From NCBI RefSeq assembly GCF_001433855.1, contig NZ_AZCP01000003.1, positions 242,239 to 306,238 of the forward strand: a DNA stretch of 64,000 nucleotides. The letters run 5' to 3'. The notes under the pieces were generated by a model, which had not been told where the DNA came from, did not search any database, and was given only the letters and a program-made list of their open reading frames with translations. The DNA is from Levilactobacillus brevis ATCC 14869 = DSM 20054 (lineage in GTDB: Bacteria; Bacillota; Bacilli; Lactobacillales; Lactobacillaceae). Both the position numbers and the translations under genes were made by a program. Below, piece after piece: positions 1 to 8,411 of this stretch (position 1 is its first letter; every line of letters begins with the position of its first letter).

Positions 1-1470
1 AAGCCAAGTGACCTGGAAAAGCGGATTTTCTTAATGAACCTCTTTAACGAAAACCGGACATTATTCTTCCATTTAATGGATGAACATGTGGTTGAATTTA
101 TGCCAATCGTTTATGATCCAACCGTGGCTGATTCCATTGAGCAGTACAGTCATTTATTCACGGATCCGCAAAACGCAGCCTTTATTTCCGTTGATGCACC
201 AGAAGATATCGAAGCAACACTGAAGAACGCTGCGGGTGATCGTGACATTCGGTTAGTCGTTGTGACTGATGCCGAAGGAATTTTGGGTATGGGCGACTGG
301 GGTGTTAACGGGGTGGACATCGCCGTTGGTAAACTAATGGTCTACACAGCGGCGGCTGGAATTGATCCAGCACAAGTCTTGCCAGTTAGCATTGATGCCG
401 GAACGAACAACCAGACGTTGCTGAACGATCCGCTATATTTAGGGAATCATCACGAACGGGTTTATGGTGATAAATACCATGCGGTTATCGATCAATTTGT
501 AGCCGCAGAACAAAAACTCTTCCCAGAATCACTCCTTCACTGGGAAGACTTCGGCCGGTCCAATGCCCAAGTCATTTTGGACAAATATAAGGATAAGATT
601 GCTACATTTAACGATGACATTCAAGGCACCGGGATGGTCGTTTTGGCCGGGATTTTAGGGGCCTTAAACATCTCTAAGGAAAACATCAAAGACCAAAAGT
701 TCTTGATCTTTGGTGCCGGCACAGCAGGTATGGGAATTGCCAACCAAATTTTGGATGAATTAAAGCGCGCCGGCCTATCCGAAGAAGAAGCCCGTCAGCA
801 TTTCTATGCTGTTGATAAGCAAGGCTTATTGTTCAGCGATACGCCTGACTTAACGGCCGCTCAGAGTGAGTTTACCCGGGAACGTGCTGATTTCAGCAAC
901 GCGGCAGACTTGACTAATTTGGCCGCTGTTGTGAAGACGGTTCACCCAACAGTTATGATCGGGACATCGACGCAACCGGGAACCTTTACGGAAGCAATCG
1001 TTAAGGACATGGCTGCGCATACCGAACGGCCAATCATTTTCCCACTATCTAACCCAACGAAGTTAGCGGAAGCCAAGGCCGAAGATCTGATCAAATGGAC
1101 TGATGGTCAAGCGCTGGTTGCGACTGGGATTCCCGCAGCTGACGTAGATTACAATGGCACGACTTACCACATTGGCCAGGGTAACAATGCGTTAATGTAT
1201 CCTGGTTTAGGTTTTGGGCTGGTTGCTTCAACAGCTAAGGTCTTAAACGGGGAAACTTTATCGGCGGCTTGCCACGCTTTAGGTGGCATTGTGGATACGA
1301 GTGAAGCCGGTGCCGCTGTATTGCCACCCGTTTCTAAGCTGACAGAATTCTCCCAAAAGTTGGCTGAAGTTGTTGCACAGAGCGTTGTTGATCAGGGTCT
1401 AAACAAGGAACCGATCAGTGACGTTAAGCAAGCAGTTGCTGATATGAAATGGGTGCCAGAATACAAGTAA
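1..1470 (+). CDS. mleA: Malolactic enzyme (5' end outside window)
   Basis: Converts L-malate to L-lactate and CO2 with NAD+ and Mn2+ in the cytoplasm, giving deacidification and proton-motive energy. The frame is open from base 1 and begins [13 protein letters not shown], so the gene enters from outside the window. 489 residues are visible of the roughly 540 usual for the family, so only about 50 N-terminal residues are missing. Visible malic-enzyme family motifs include GMGDWGVNG, the metal-site region [10 protein letters not shown] and FNDDIQGTG, and the dinucleotide-binding FGAGTAGMG. The C-terminus ([10 protein letters not shown]) matches lactobacillar malolactic enzymes rather than ordinary malic enzymes. 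A malate permease follows 116 bp downstream, the usual mleA-mleP arrangement. The ATG at 34 is internal and not the start. Confidence 0.96.
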   Translation, partial: KPSDLEKRIFLMNLFNENRTLFFHLMDEHVVEFMPIVYDPTVADSIEQYSHLFTDPQNAAFISVDAPEDIEATLKNAAGDRDIRLVVVTDAEGILGMGDWGVNGVDIAVGKLMVYTAAAGIDPAQVLPVSIDAGTNNQTLLNDPLYLGNHHERVYGDKYHAVIDQFVAAEQKLFPESLLHWEDFGRSNAQVILDKYKDKIATFNDDIQGTGMVVLAGILGALNISKENIKDQKFLIFGAGTAGMGIANQILDELKRAGLSEEEARQHFYAVDKQGLLFSDTPDLTAAQSEFTRERADFSNAADLTNLAAVVKTVHPTVMIGTSTQPGTFTEAIVKDMAAHTERPIIFPLSNPTKLAEAKAEDLIKWTDGQALVATGIPAADVDYNGTTYHIGQGNNALMYPGLGFGLVASTAKVLNGETLSAACHALGGIVDTSEAGAAVLPPVSKLTEFSQKLAEVVAQSVVDQGLNKEPISDVKQAVADMKWVPEYK

Positions 1471-1484
1471 ATGTGAATCGTTGA

Positions 1485-1508
1485 GAACGGTTAAGAACGG
1501 TTAAGAAC
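1485..1508 (+). repeat. Short tandem repeat, 10-bp unit GAACGGTTAA
   Basis: Two full copies of GAACGGTTAA plus a partial third lie 15 bp after the mleA stop, in the mleA-mleP spacer. No function is evident. Spacing of one helical turn could suit a DNA-binding protein, but there are too few copies to argue this. Confidence 0.5.
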
Positions 1509-1586
1509 CACGTGTTCGGCCCGATACGGCAGTTGGACCGGCATAAGAGAGAGTTAAATCATGAGAGAAATGGGGCCGAATAGCTC

Positions 1587-2558
1587 GTGGCTGTTTTGTG
1601 GAATTCGATTCAAAGTGTTTTAGTTGTTGTGTTAATCATGGTACTCGGCTTTATCCTGCGGCGACAAGGCTGGTTCGATGATAAGTTTGGTGGGACAATT
1701 TCAAAGTTTATTAAGAACATTGCGTTGCCTGCCTCAATTTTCGTTTCTGTGTTAAGTCGATTGACACGCGGGCAACTGGTTTCCTTTTCCGGTTACTTGG
1801 TATATGCCTTTCTGGCCGTCATCATTGGCTATCTCATTGCCTTTGCCTTGGTACGGATCATGCATGTTCGGCCGGGACGTAAGGGGATCTTTATTAACGC
1901 GGTCGTCAACGCCAACACGATTTTTATTGGGCTACCGTTAAACATTGCCTTGTTTGGCGATAACAGTATGACCTACTTCTTGGTCTACTATATTGTGAAC
2001 ACGGTGTCGACTTGGGCATTTGGGGTCTTCTTGATTTCTAACGATGATCCAACCAAGCCGAAGGAAAAGCAACATCATCAGATTAATTGGAAACAAGTTA
2101 TCCCAATGCCATTAGTGGGTTTCCTGGTGGCACTAGTCTTCTTATTGCTGAATATTCCAATTCTGAAGATTAGCTTTGTGAACTCAACGTTGACGTATGT
2201 TGGTAATCTAGTAACACCATTATCCTTGATTTATATTGGGATTGTTTTGGCGGACGCAGGACTCAAGAGTATTCACTTCGATCGTGATACGATTGTGGCG
2301 CTGCTAGGACGATTTGTCCTGTCACCGATTATCATGGTAGCGGTCTTGCTTGTCGCTGGGCATTTCAGTGCTAGCTTCCCAACAATGGCGTCTCAAACGT
2401 TGATTGTGCAATCAGCGACACCGATGCTGGCTGTTTTACCAATCTTGGCGAATGAAGCCCATGGTGACGTGGAATATGCAACTAACGTGGTGACAACCAG
2501 TACGGTACTGTTCATTATCGTGGTACCGATCCTGATGTCCTTAATTCAATTTATCTAG
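1587..2558 (+). CDS. mleP: Malate permease, AEC (auxin efflux carrier) family
   Basis: Membrane transporter of 323 residues with about ten hydrophobic helices, matching AEC-family MleP proteins that exchange malate and lactate across the membrane. The N-terminal segment VLIMVLGFILRRQGWFDD and the mid-protein NANTIFIGLPLN are typical AEC features. It follows mleA at 116 bp in the same direction, so uptake and decarboxylation of malate are probably co-transcribed. The start is GTG; the ribosome-binding region is weak (GAGAAATGGGG upstream). An intrinsic terminator follows directly. Assignment to malate rests on the neighbour as well as the family. Confidence 0.92.
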   Translation: MAVLWNSIQSVLVVVLIMVLGFILRRQGWFDDKFGGTISKFIKNIALPASIFVSVLSRLTRGQLVSFSGYLVYAFLAVIIGYLIAFALVRIMHVRPGRKGIFINAVVNANTIFIGLPLNIALFGDNSMTYFLVYYIVNTVSTWAFGVFLISNDDPTKPKEKQHHQINWKQVIPMPLVGFLVALVFLLLNIPILKISFVNSTLTYVGNLVTPLSLIYIGIVLADAGLKSIHFDRDTIVALLGRFVLSPIIMVAVLLVAGHFSASFPTMASQTLIVQSATPMLAVLPILANEAHGDVEYATNVVTTSTVLFIIVVPILMSLIQFI

Positions 2559-2568
2559 TTTTCAAACG

Positions 2569-2606
2569 CGTGATACGACTAATTTTAGTGGTATCACGTT
2601 TTTTTA
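2569..2606 (+). terminator. Intrinsic terminator after mleP
   Basis: Eight-bp stem CGTGATAC/GTATCACG followed by a run of seven to eight T. Confidence 0.85.
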
Positions 2607-2680
2607 TGGTCGTAATTTGGAAAAGATGATAATTAAGCGACTTAGACAGTGGTGCCTTAAGCGGTACAGGTTATCATGAA

Positions 2681-2709
2681 TTGTGATTAAGGCGGCCCCA
2701 TCATATAGT
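2681..2709 (+). promoter_or_regulatory. Promoter of thiW
   Basis: TTGTGA, 17-bp spacer, TATAGT. The predicted transcript start is about 28 nt before the ATG, which leaves no room for a TPP riboswitch. Confidence 0.55.
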
Positions 2710-2743
2710 AGATGAAAAAGCACCAACGAAGGGACCTTAACTG

Positions 2744-3241
2744 ATGATGAAGCGAAGTTACCCCATGGTACTGACAGCTGTACTCGTGGCATTAGACACG
2801 ATTGGCGGCAGTTTATTTTCTTTTAATTTAGGTGTGGCTAAAGTGGCGCCGATGCAACATTTATTGAATCTAGTGACTGGTGTCTTACTAGGGCCATGGT
2901 GGGCATTAGCGCAAGCATTTTTGACGTCGGTTCTGCGGAATGTTTTAGGAACGGGGACGATCCTGGCTTTTCCGGGAAGTATGATTGGGGCCGTGTTGAG
3001 TGGCTATCTGTTTCAAAAATCAGGCCAATTGTGGCTAGGAGCGGTCGGTGAACTATTGGGATCTGGTATTTTGGGCGCACTAGCAGCTTATCCGCTAGCA
3101 ACGTGGCTACTGGGGACCACTGGAGCTGTCTGGTTATTTCTCCCCAGTTTCTTTATGAGTGCGTTAGTGGGTGTCATTGTGGGATATGGGGTGCTGAGAG
3201 CCTTGTGGTCACGTATTATTGTGCCGCAGCAACGTAAATGA
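2744..3241 (+). CDS. thiW: ThiW-family ECF transporter S component
   Basis: Small membrane protein of 165 residues with five to six hydrophobic helices. The order and wording of conserved parts (DTIGGSLF, MQHLLNLVTGVLLGPWWA, LRNVLGTGTILAFPGSMIGA) match ThiW, the substrate-binding S component that works with the shared EcfA/EcfA'/EcfT energising module to import the thiazole precursor of thiamine. No EcfA/T genes and no thiamine biosynthetic genes are next to it, so it must use the module encoded elsewhere. It is monocistronic, with its own promoter and a terminator. Substrate is inferred from the family; no TPP riboswitch was recognised upstream. Confidence 0.85.
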   Translation: MMKRSYPMVLTAVLVALDTIGGSLFSFNLGVAKVAPMQHLLNLVTGVLLGPWWALAQAFLTSVLRNVLGTGTILAFPGSMIGAVLSGYLFQKSGQLWLGAVGELLGSGILGALAAYPLATWLLGTTGAVWLFLPSFFMSALVGVIVGYGVLRALWSRIIVPQQRK

Positions 3242-3246
3242 AAAAG

Positions 3247-3283
3247 CTCGCGACCTTCTTCAAGTGGAGGTTGCGAGTTTTTT
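3247..3283. terminator. Intrinsic terminator between convergent thiW and lacI
   Basis: Ten-bp stem CTCGCGACCT/AGGTTGCGAG (with one G-T pair) followed by six T. It probably serves thiW and may also stop the opposing lacI transcript. Confidence 0.8.
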
Positions 3284-3288
3284 AATAG

Positions 3289-4296
3289 CTAAAAACTTTC
3301 ACGAATAATGAGATTAGTTGGGACCGTTTTGATTTGTGGAACTGGTTCATTTGTAAATTTGGTTTCCAGCTTATCTTTAAGTAGATCCATTGCGGAGTAA
3401 CCGATAGTGAAAGAGTCTTGACGGATACAGCTAATTCCAGGATTCATGAGTTGCATCCATTCAAACTCTTCATAAGTGGCGACTCCAAAATCCGCCGCAT
3501 ACGTATAAGAAAGCCGTTGGGCAGTTGTCAAAAGCTGTAACAGAACGCGTGAATTCATGGTAAAAAAGCCAACTTTTTTATGAGGTTTGGCCATGATGTT
3601 CGAAAATGTTTGATCAAATTGGCTACTTTTATTGAGCTCAGTATCATAAGGAATCGTTAATAGATGATCATCAGTTAAGTATTGAGTAGCTTGCTTGAAC
3701 CCAGTGTACCGATTTAGTCGAGTACTGACACCGTCAAGTGGCCAACTGATGAAATATAGGTCATCGTAACCTTTGTTTCGCATCTGTGTCACCATGCTGT
3801 TCACAGAATTCATATTATCCGTCACAATCGTGTCAATTACAGTTCGGCGTGACTGACGATCAACAATCACAGTATAAGCGTTTGAAAGTTGATTATAGAT
3901 GCTACTGTCGGGATTAACTGGATCAATGATTAGGCCGGCAACCTCTTCTTCTCGCATACGATTAATATTTTCAATTTCACGCTGTTCATCGTTATTTGAG
4001 TTGGTGAAGATCATCTTGTAACCGTATTGTTCGCACCGTTCAGATATTCCGGAAATAACCGGTGTTGTGAACGGATTTGTGATATCCGCAACAGAGACCC
4101 CAATCGTTTTGTTTTCGTTTTTGGCAAGGTTACGCGCAGTAGTGCTTGGATGATAATCGGTTTTGCTAATAATACCAGCTAGTTTTTCTCGCGTAGCTGC
4201 TGACATTTTTGCATAGTTTCCGTTTAGAAAATTTGAGACGGTTGCTGTGGAGACTTCTCCCAGCTTGGCAATATCTTTGATGGTAAATTTATCCAA
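3289..4296 (-). CDS. LacI/GalR-family transcriptional regulator of the pentulose island
   Basis: DNA-binding repressor with an N-terminal LacI helix-turn-helix (TIKDIAKLGEVSTATVSNFL) and a periplasmic-binding-protein-like sensor domain. I place the start at TTG 4296: GGGGG lies six bases upstream and the product then begins (M)DKFTIKDIAK, as usual for the family. An ATG 33 bp further upstream (4329) has no visible Shine-Dalgarno and would add a non-conserved extension. The gene is divergent from the dehydrogenase-kinase-epimerase operon starting at 4773. Near-identical dyads of LacI-operator type occur before that operon, inside it and before the opposite transporter operon, so it probably represses all of them. 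The inducer is unknown. Confidence 0.88.
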   Translation of the reverse strand: MDKFTIKDIAKLGEVSTATVSNFLNGNYAKMSAATREKLAGIISKTDYHPSTTARNLAKNENKTIGVSVADITNPFTTPVISGISERCEQYGYKMIFTNSNNDEQREIENINRMREEEVAGLIIDPVNPDSSIYNQLSNAYTVIVDRQSRRTVIDTIVTDNMNSVNSMVTQMRNKGYDDLYFISWPLDGVSTRLNRYTGFKQATQYLTDDHLLTIPYDTELNKSSQFDQTFSNIMAKPHKKVGFFTMNSRVLLQLLTTAQRLSYTYAADFGVATYEEFEWMQLMNPGISCIRQDSFTIGYSAMDLLKDKLETKFTNEPVPQIKTVPTNLIIRESF

Positions 4297-4481
4297 AATG
4301 AGCCCCCATTTATTTTTTGATTGCGTCATATTATTTTAGCATGATTACGTGTCTTTTTCTGAGTTGAATACTCTTAGCATATCAATGAACACCTTAACAT
4401 TAAACCGTTTTAGCACTAATTGTCTAGACTGAAAACGCTTATTTACCAACTTTTTGGATTAATAGCTTGAATCGGTAGTAA

Positions 4482-4495
4482 TGGAAGCGCTAACG
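4482..4495. promoter_or_regulatory. cre-like site
   Basis: TGGAAGCGCTAACG agrees with the CcpA consensus TGWNANCGNTNWCA at all but two positions and lies just upstream of the -35 box at 4512. This suggests catabolite control of the pentulose operon. Confidence 0.5.
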
Positions 4496-4511
4496 AAAAT
4501 AAAGTATTCAG

Positions 4512-4540
4512 TTGACAAAAGCGGTAGATAGCTTTAGAAT
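4512..4540 (+). promoter_or_regulatory. Promoter of the pentulose operon
   Basis: TTGACA, exactly 17 bp, TAGAAT. This is the best match to a vegetative promoter in the island. The predicted start near 4547 gives a leader of about 225 nt before the first gene. Confidence 0.75.
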
Positions 4541-4553
4541 TCTTTTTGTAAAG

Positions 4554-4571
4554 TAGTTAATCGCTTAACTA
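4554..4571. promoter_or_regulatory. LacI-type operator O1
   Basis: TAGTTAATCGCTTAACTA is a dyad with one mismatched pair and a central CG, placed just after the predicted transcription start. A near-identical copy occurs at 12706. Confidence 0.7.
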
Positions 4572-4704
4572 AAACATTCGAAATTAACTAAGTAAGTTTT
4601 GAGTCTAATTTCATTAACGATAGGCCTTTTATTTCTTTAATTAAAAGGATTTGTAGTTAAAAATTAGGATTCGTAGTTTAGATATTTTTAATGATTTTAA
4701 CTTG

Positions 4705-4722
4705 TGGTTAACCGGATTACCA
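4705..4722. promoter_or_regulatory. LacI-type operator O2 (imperfect)
   Basis: TGGTTAACCGGATTACCA has the same GTTAACCGG core as the perfect palindrome at 5814, with two mismatched pairs. It lies in the leader of the operon. Confidence 0.5.
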
Positions 4723-4772
4723 GATGTAATCTGAACAGCTTGATTAAAAATTATTTAAAGGAGCGTGCACCA

Positions 4773-5729
4773 ATGAGTAAAGCAAAAGTGTTAGTGACTG
4801 GTATCATTCCCGAAGAAGGCCTAACGGACCTCCGATCAGCTTTTGATGTGACCTATGACCCTGAAAAAGAATCTCGTGATTGGATTTTAGCCAATCTGTC
4901 AGACTTTGATGGCTTGCTATTGATGGGAACCAAAGCGGATCGTGAATTGATTGATGCTGGTAAAAATCTTAAGATCATTACAACTAATGGTGTAGGTTTT
5001 GACCATGTTGATATTGCTTACGCTAAGGAAAAAGGGATTGTTGTCTCAAATTGTCCGATGGGCGTTCGCGTACCAACAGCAGAAATGACTTTTGCGTTAT
5101 TATTGGCGACTGTTCGTCGATTGGCTTTCTACGATAAAGTGGTTCGTGAAGGCCATTGGATGGATGTTTCTGAAAAACGCTATATGGGTATGAGCCTTCA
5201 AGGTAAGACGTTAGGAATCTATGGGATGGGCCGGATCGGTTCCGAAGTTGGCCGTTTCTGTCAGGCGTTGGGCATGAAGGTTATTTACAACGATGTTCGT
5301 CGGCTAGACCATGATTTAGAGGAGCAACTTGATGTAACGTACGTTGATTTTGATACGTTGGTTAAAACAGCTGACGTAATTACTTTACATGCACCAGCAC
5401 TACCTTCGACGATGGGAATCTTTAACGGAGATGTCTTTGCCAAGATGAAGTCTACGGCTTACATTATCAATGCAGCACGAGGTGTGTTGATCAAAGAAGC
5501 CGATTTAGTAACTGCCCTAAAGACAGGTGAAATTGCTGGTGCTGGTTTAGATGTTTTCGAACACGAACCAACGGTATCTGCTGAACTACGGTCTTTGGAT
5601 AATGTTATTATGTCGCCTCATGCTGGAACTGGGACTTTAGAAGCGCGGACAGCGATTGCACAAGAAGCCTCAAATAATCTAATTTCATTTATAAATGAAG
5701 GGAAAGCTGTTAACCAAGTTAACGCGTAG
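4773..5729 (+). CDS. D-isomer-specific 2-hydroxyacid dehydrogenase
   Basis: Cytoplasmic NAD(P)-dependent oxidoreductase of 318 residues that interconverts a 2-keto acid and a 2-hydroxy acid. Visible are the Rossmann motif GMGRIG near residue 150 and the catalytic Arg (NAARG), Glu (DVFEHEP) and His (SPHAGTGT) of the family. AAAGGAG nine bases upstream fixes the ATG at 4773; the open frame extends further upstream but without a ribosome-binding site. It is the first gene of the LacI-controlled operon. Because it shares an operon with L-pentulose phosphate enzymes, a 2-keto sugar acid (for example a diketogulonate or ketogluconate type) is a plausible substrate, but this is inference. Lactate or phosphoglycerate dehydrogenase activity is less likely in this setting. 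Confidence 0.85.
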   Translation: MSKAKVLVTGIIPEEGLTDLRSAFDVTYDPEKESRDWILANLSDFDGLLLMGTKADRELIDAGKNLKIITTNGVGFDHVDIAYAKEKGIVVSNCPMGVRVPTAEMTFALLLATVRRLAFYDKVVREGHWMDVSEKRYMGMSLQGKTLGIYGMGRIGSEVGRFCQALGMKVIYNDVRRLDHDLEEQLDVTYVDFDTLVKTADVITLHAPALPSTMGIFNGDVFAKMKSTAYIINAARGVLIKEADLVTALKTGEIAGAGLDVFEHEPTVSAELRSLDNVIMSPHAGTGTLEARTAIAQEASNNLISFINEGKAVNQVNA

Positions 5730-5737
5730 GATTGACG

Positions 5738-5778
5738 AACGAGAGCAAAGAGGCTGGTGACAGTCTTTGGTCTCGTTT
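5738..5778 (+). terminator. Hairpin between dehydrogenase and beta-propeller genes
   Basis: AACGAGAGCAAAGA pairs with TCTTTGGTCTCGTT with one mismatch, followed by TTTATTTG. It may end part of the transcripts; the operator at 5814 then suggests a second initiation point. Confidence 0.55.
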
Positions 5779-5813
5779 ATTTGTTGATTAATAAAAATGA
5801 GTAAAGTATACGC

Positions 5814-5837
5814 TTTTAGTTAACCGGTTAACTAAAA
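5814..5837. promoter_or_regulatory. LacI-type operator O3, perfect 24-bp palindrome
   Basis: Twelve-base arms meet at CC|GG; the inner part is AGTTAACCGGTTAACT. It ends ten bases before the ribosome-binding site of the next gene. It is the most symmetrical copy of the operator family in the island. Confidence 0.75.
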
Positions 5838-5859
5838 ATAAGATATGGAGGCTATTTTT

Positions 5860-6864
5860 TTGAAATTCACAAAGGTTTTTAAAGACGAGTTGGATCATTG
5901 CTACGCCATTATGCGATTGAAACACGCAGATCAAGATTTTTTAGTCGTCGCATCTGAAGAAAAGCAACCCTGCTATGCTTATGACTTAAATAATGACTAT
6001 GCGCGCACAGTCGTTTGGCCTGATGTTGGTGGCACGATGACGATGGTACAAATCCCCGGCACACTTAATTTCTTAGCAACACAACGATTTTATCCAGGCT
6101 TTAATTCCGCTACGTGTCGTATTGTAAAAGAAACTTTTAATGGTCGGGGTTGGGATCAAACGATTGTGGGAGATTTTCCATACGTACATCGTTTTGACCT
6201 ATTGACTAAGCCTAATGAGGCAGGCTATTGGTATGTGGGATGCACAATTGCTAATTCTAAGAAAGATATCGACGATTGGTCCGATCCTGGTAAGGTTTGG
6301 GTGGGCGATTACGATGATTCTCAAGAACAAGTCTCTAACCTTCGGGCTTTGGATTTCCGATTGACTAAAAATCATGGTTACAAGCGAATGGATGGCTATG
6401 CCTTGATTACAGGCGTTCAGGGGATCTTTAAATTAGTACCGCCAGCTGCCACACACGATTGGCAGTTATTGCAATTATCTACGACGGAAACATCTGATAT
6501 TTTTAGTGCCGATATTAATCAGGATGGTCAACCGGAATACCTGACAATTGAAGGATTCCACGGCCCTTACTTACGAATTTCGGATCATAACTTTAAGACG
6601 ATTACAAAGAGTGCTGCTGACACACCGTTTGGTCATGCTATCTGGGGTGGCCGGTTAGGCGATCGCGATTACTTCATCTTTGGCTGGCGTTCGGGAAAGC
6701 AAGATCTCGAATTAATTACCAGTGATCATTTAGCTACACAGCTAATTGACGAACAGGTGGGGCCTAGTAACGTAACGGTCTATGAAAAGGATGGGCAAAC
6801 CTATCTATTATCTGCCAATCGCGAGGCCAATCAAGTTGCGGTATACGCAATCGACCTCGAATAG
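5860..6864 (+). CDS. Unrecognised cytoplasmic protein, predicted beta-propeller/FG-GAP-like
   Basis: I do not recognise a characterised family. The protein has 334 residues and no signal peptide or membrane helix. It is rich in aromatic residues and short beta-strand-like blocks, with an FG-GAP/VCBS-like loop DINQDGQPEY near residue 218 (a calcium-loop pattern) and repeated W/G motifs (IWGGRLGDRDYFIFGWR). This suggests a beta-propeller. The TTG at 5860 is chosen because GGAGG stands eight bases before it; the in-frame ATG at 5845 overlaps that Shine-Dalgarno. It stands between the dehydrogenase and the kinase and is preceded by a perfect operator. A lactonase, epimerase or lyase step on the sugar substrate is possible; none is shown by the sequence. 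Confidence 0.7.
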   Translation: MKFTKVFKDELDHCYAIMRLKHADQDFLVVASEEKQPCYAYDLNNDYARTVVWPDVGGTMTMVQIPGTLNFLATQRFYPGFNSATCRIVKETFNGRGWDQTIVGDFPYVHRFDLLTKPNEAGYWYVGCTIANSKKDIDDWSDPGKVWVGDYDDSQEQVSNLRALDFRLTKNHGYKRMDGYALITGVQGIFKLVPPAATHDWQLLQLSTTETSDIFSADINQDGQPEYLTIEGFHGPYLRISDHNFKTITKSAADTPFGHAIWGGRLGDRDYFIFGWRSGKQDLELITSDHLATQLIDEQVGPSNVTVYEKDGQTYLLSANREANQVAVYAIDLE

Positions 6865-6878
6865 GAGGCAAGTAACTC

Positions 6879-8411
6879 ATGACAAGTTATTTTTTAACTA
6901 TCGATAATGGTGGAACTAATACCAAGGTTGCGATTTTTGATGATCAAGGGAAACAGATAGCAGTTTCGGCGTTCCCTACCAAAAATCGAGAACGTCAGGC
7001 AGGTTTCCATGAGGCTAATCTAGCTGATTTGTGGCAAGCGCTTGGTACCGCGTCACGTGATGCTTTGCAGCGGGCCAACCTGACAGGCGATCAAATCAGT
7101 GGTGTTACGACAGTGGGGCATGGTAAAGGGCTTTATGTATTGGACCGGCAACACCATATTTTTATGGACGGCATCCTGTCGGCCGATAGCCGAGCTGAAA
7201 AATACGCGATTAATTTTGAAAAACGAATTCATGATATTTATGCGATTAGTCATCAACATGTGATGGCGAGTCAAGCACCGGTGCTATTGCGGTGGCTTAA
7301 GGATCACGAACCAGAAAACTATCGGCAAATTGGTGCTGTGCTATCGAACAAGGATTTTATTCGCTTTTTATTAACGGGAGAAGTTTGCCAGGAAGTGGGT
7401 GATGCTTCGGGGAACCATCTGCTGAACTTAGAGACAGCCGATTATGATCCACAAATTTTAGCGTTTTTTGGGATTCCAGAAATGGCGAATAACCTACCAC
7501 AACTGATTCAAGCGACGGATCAGTGCGGGGTTATCTCTGCGGAGGCAGCTGAAGTAACGGGGATTCAGGCGGGAACACCCGTGTTTGGTGGCATGTTTGA
7601 TATTGATGCCTGTGCCATTGCCACAGGTGTTTTGGATAATGACAAATTTAGTTTGGTTGCCGGTACGTGGAATATGAATATTTTCCCGAATGACACGATG
7701 GCTTCAGAAGCTAGTGGCTTGATGAACTCAATTTTCCCAACTGGGAAACGCTTGATCGAGGCATCTAGCCCAACGTCTGCTGGGAATTTGGCCATTATGA
7801 TCAAGCTGTTAATGACAGCGGAATTACGCGATGCGCAAGATCAGGGCAAGTCAATTTACGACGATCTTGAAGTCTTCCTGGCTAATACAGATGCGACCTT
7901 TGCCAAGTTAATTTATTTCCCATTCCTATACGGTAGTAACACAGATCCTGAAGCTACTGGTTCGTTCATTGGGTTGCGTAGTAATACGACCAAATCGGAA
8001 ATGTTACGGGCTGTTTATGAGGGGATTGCCTTTGCCCATCGGTATCATGTGCAGGCGCTCTTGAAGGTGTTGGGGCATCAACCTAGTGTTATCCGTATGT
8101 CAGGTGGTGGTACGAACTCACCGAGCTGGGTGCAAATGTTTGCCAATATTTTAAATATACCAATTGAATTGGTGTCATCTAATGAATTAGGTGGTCTCGG
8201 TGGTGCGATGACCTCTGCCGTAGGAATCGGGTTATACCCAGACTTGGAGACAGCAGCAGCGCATATGTCACGGGTGAAGGCTCGCTATGAACCGCAAGCC
8301 GATCAAGTCAAAATTTACGATCAAAAATATACGGCATACTTGTCGTTATTAACAGCATTGAAGGGCAACTGGACAGCGCTGAAAGAATTCCAAGAAGGAG
8401 CAGAACAATGA
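6879..8411 (+). CDS. lyxK: FGGY-family carbohydrate kinase, L-xylulose kinase-like
   Basis: ATP-dependent sugar kinase of 510 residues. The N-terminal phosphate-binding loop IDNGGTNTKVAIFD, the hinge ASPTSAGNLA, the segment FPFLYGSN and the C-terminal MSGGGTNSPSWVQMFANIL are FGGY features, and the run of conserved blocks resembles E. coli LyxK (L-xylulokinase). The expected product is L-xylulose 5-phosphate, the substrate of the next gene. Start ATG follows GGAGG by eight bases, and the preceding gene ends 15 bases upstream. The four-base ATGA overlap with the 3-epimerase gene indicates coupled translation. Other L-ketoses, or a gluconate-type substrate, cannot be excluded. Confidence 0.85.
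   Translation: MTSYFLTIDNGGTNTKVAIFDDQGKQIAVSAFPTKNRERQAGFHEANLADLWQALGTASRDALQRANLTGDQISGVTTVGHGKGLYVLDRQHHIFMDGILSADSRAEKYAINFEKRIHDIYAISHQHVMASQAPVLLRWLKDHEPENYRQIGAVLSNKDFIRFLLTGEVCQEVGDASGNHLLNLETADYDPQILAFFGIPEMANNLPQLIQATDQCGVISAEAAEVTGIQAGTPVFGGMFDIDACAIATGVLDNDKFSLVAGTWNMNIFPNDTMASEASGLMNSIFPTGKRLIEASSPTSAGNLAIMIKLLMTAELRDAQDQGKSIYDDLEVFLANTDATFAKLIYFPFLYGSNTDPEATGSFIGLRSNTTKSEMLRAVYEGIAFAHRYHVQALLKVLGHQPSVIRMSGGGTNSPSWVQMFANILNIPIELVSSNELGGLGGAMTSAVGIGLYPDLETAAAHMSRVKARYEPQADQVKIYDQKYTAYLSLLTALKGNWTALKEFQEGAEQ

Noticed and set aside
1-33. Possible frameshift or truncation of mleA because the first ATG is at 34
   Set aside because: The frame is open from base 1 and codes the conserved malolactic sequence upstream of that ATG, so the gene is simply cut by the window edge.
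2606-2743. TPP riboswitch before thiW
   Set aside because: The conserved CTGAGA and ACCTGA segments are absent, and the likely promoter at 2681-2709 leaves only about 28 nt of leader.
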